Of a stretch of 7,049 nucleotides of DNA, positions 6,698 to 7,049 are shown piece after piece. Below the pieces are notes generated by a model. That model was not told the DNA's origin. It did not search any database and saw only the letters and a list, made by a program, of their open reading frames with translations. The stretch is from Bacteroidota bacterium. GTDB lineage: Bacteria > Bacteroidota > Bacteroidia > Bacteroidales > Bacteroidaceae. The position numbers and the translations under genes were made by a program. The number at the start of each line of letters is the position of its first letter. The first letter of the stretch is position 1. The stretch is from the NCBI GenBank assembly GCA_023458215.1, contig JAEXAJ010000024.1, forward strand, positions 1 to 7,049, in the 5' to 3' direction.

Positions 6698-7049
6698 ATG
6701 ATGCTTATTATGAAATATATGAATCATATAAAATCAGGCTTGCTGGCAATGACTTTTGCATGCATCGGAACAGTCCTTACTGGCTGTGAAGAGGACATCA
6801 CAATTGATAACGCTGATTCAAGCAAGTTAGAGACTGTTGACGGTATGTACGGCTATGTGAAGTCTGCTGCCGGAGCACGCGAACTTACACCGATTTCTAT
6901 TTTCGGTGACAAAGCCGGAGCAGGACATCTTTACTTTGAATTGAGTAAAGCTGCCGCACAAGATGTAACTGTTACTTTTAAAGTAGATGCAGAAGCACTT
7001 GAGGCATACAATACAGCTCACGGTACATCTTATACGATGTACCCTGCTG
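6698..7049 (+). CDS. DUF1735-domain lipoprotein, N-terminus only; likely GH18 endo-beta-N-acetylglucosaminidase (3' truncated by window)
   Basis: The frame is open to the window end (117 full codons). In-frame ATGs at 6698, 6701, 6710 and 6719 make the start uncertain; the one at 6710 (MKYMNHIK) gives the most typical signal peptide. Numbered from 6698, a hydrophobic core ends in lipobox LTGC with Cys30, followed by the acidic EEDITID expected for surface-exposed Bacteroidota lipoproteins. From about residue 45 a DUF1735 (BT_3987-like N-terminal) domain begins: MYGYVKSAAG, HLYFELSK, QDVTVTFKVD, then LEAYNTAHGTSY, the characteristic YN-x-x-x-G-T-x-Y stretch. It is cut inside this domain. The sequence seems to match my memory of B. 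thetaiotaomicron BT3987, a surface GH18 endoglycosidase that releases high-mannose N-glycans, and the gene order agrees. The catalytic domain is not in the window, so the enzyme call is inference; another DUF1735 binding protein is the alternative. Confidence 0.88.
   Translation, partial: MMLIMKYMNHIKSGLLAMTFACIGTVLTGCEEDITIDNADSSKLETVDGMYGYVKSAAGARELTPISIFGDKAGAGHLYFELSKAAAQDVTVTFKVDAEALEAYNTAHGTSYTMYPA

Noticed and set aside
1..7049. CRISPR arrays, tRNA/rRNA genes, insertion sequences, attachment sites
   Set aside because: No spaced direct repeats, RNA-gene signatures, transposase-like frames or terminal inverted repeats were seen. Coding sequence fills almost the whole window.

Overview
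The window looks like part of a Bacteroidota (Bacteroides-type) polysaccharide utilisation locus (PUL). The signs are a SusC-like TonB-dependent transporter next to a SusD-like lipoprotein, a run of Sec/SPII lipoproteins with acidic or Ser/Asn-Asp stretches after the lipid cysteine, DUF1735 (BT_3987-like N-terminal) domains, and start sites lacking Shine-Dalgarno sequences and preceded by A/T-rich DNA. All five genes lie on the plus strand with gaps of -4 to about 36 nt, and no internal promoter or terminator was recognised, so they read as one operon. Both end genes are cut by the window edges.

Layout: (1) nt 1-2867, the 3' part of a SusC-like outer-membrane transporter, entered at the end of its N-terminal carboxypeptidase-regulatory-like domain; (2) nt 2880-4469, its SusD-like glycan-binding lipoprotein; (3) nt 4488-5507, a GH18-fold lipoprotein whose catalytic signature is degenerate, probably a binding protein rather than an enzyme; (4) nt 5504-6673, overlapping gene 3 by 4 nt, a DUF1735 + LamG/concanavalin A-like lipoprotein, probably a second surface glycan-binding protein; (5) nt 6698-7049 and beyond, the N-terminus of another lipoprotein that starts with a DUF1735 domain.

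The order SusC - SusD - GH18-like - DUF1735/LamG - DUF1735-lipoprotein matches, from memory, the Bacteroides thetaiotaomicron BT3983-BT3987 locus, which handles high-mannose N-glycans. There the fifth gene is a surface GH18 endo-beta-N-acetylglucosaminidase. On that reading, the fifth product would cut N-glycans off glycoproteins at the cell surface, genes 3 and 4 would capture and hold the glycan, SusD would act as lid, and SusC would import the oligosaccharide for periplasmic mannosidases encoded outside the window. The substrate is inferred from this resemblance and gene order; the catalytic domain of gene 5 is not in the window. Nothing here looks like a wholly new system. The most interesting points are the apparently decommissioned GH18 domain, the repeated DUF1735 module in adjacent genes, and the possibility that all five products form one surface assembly.
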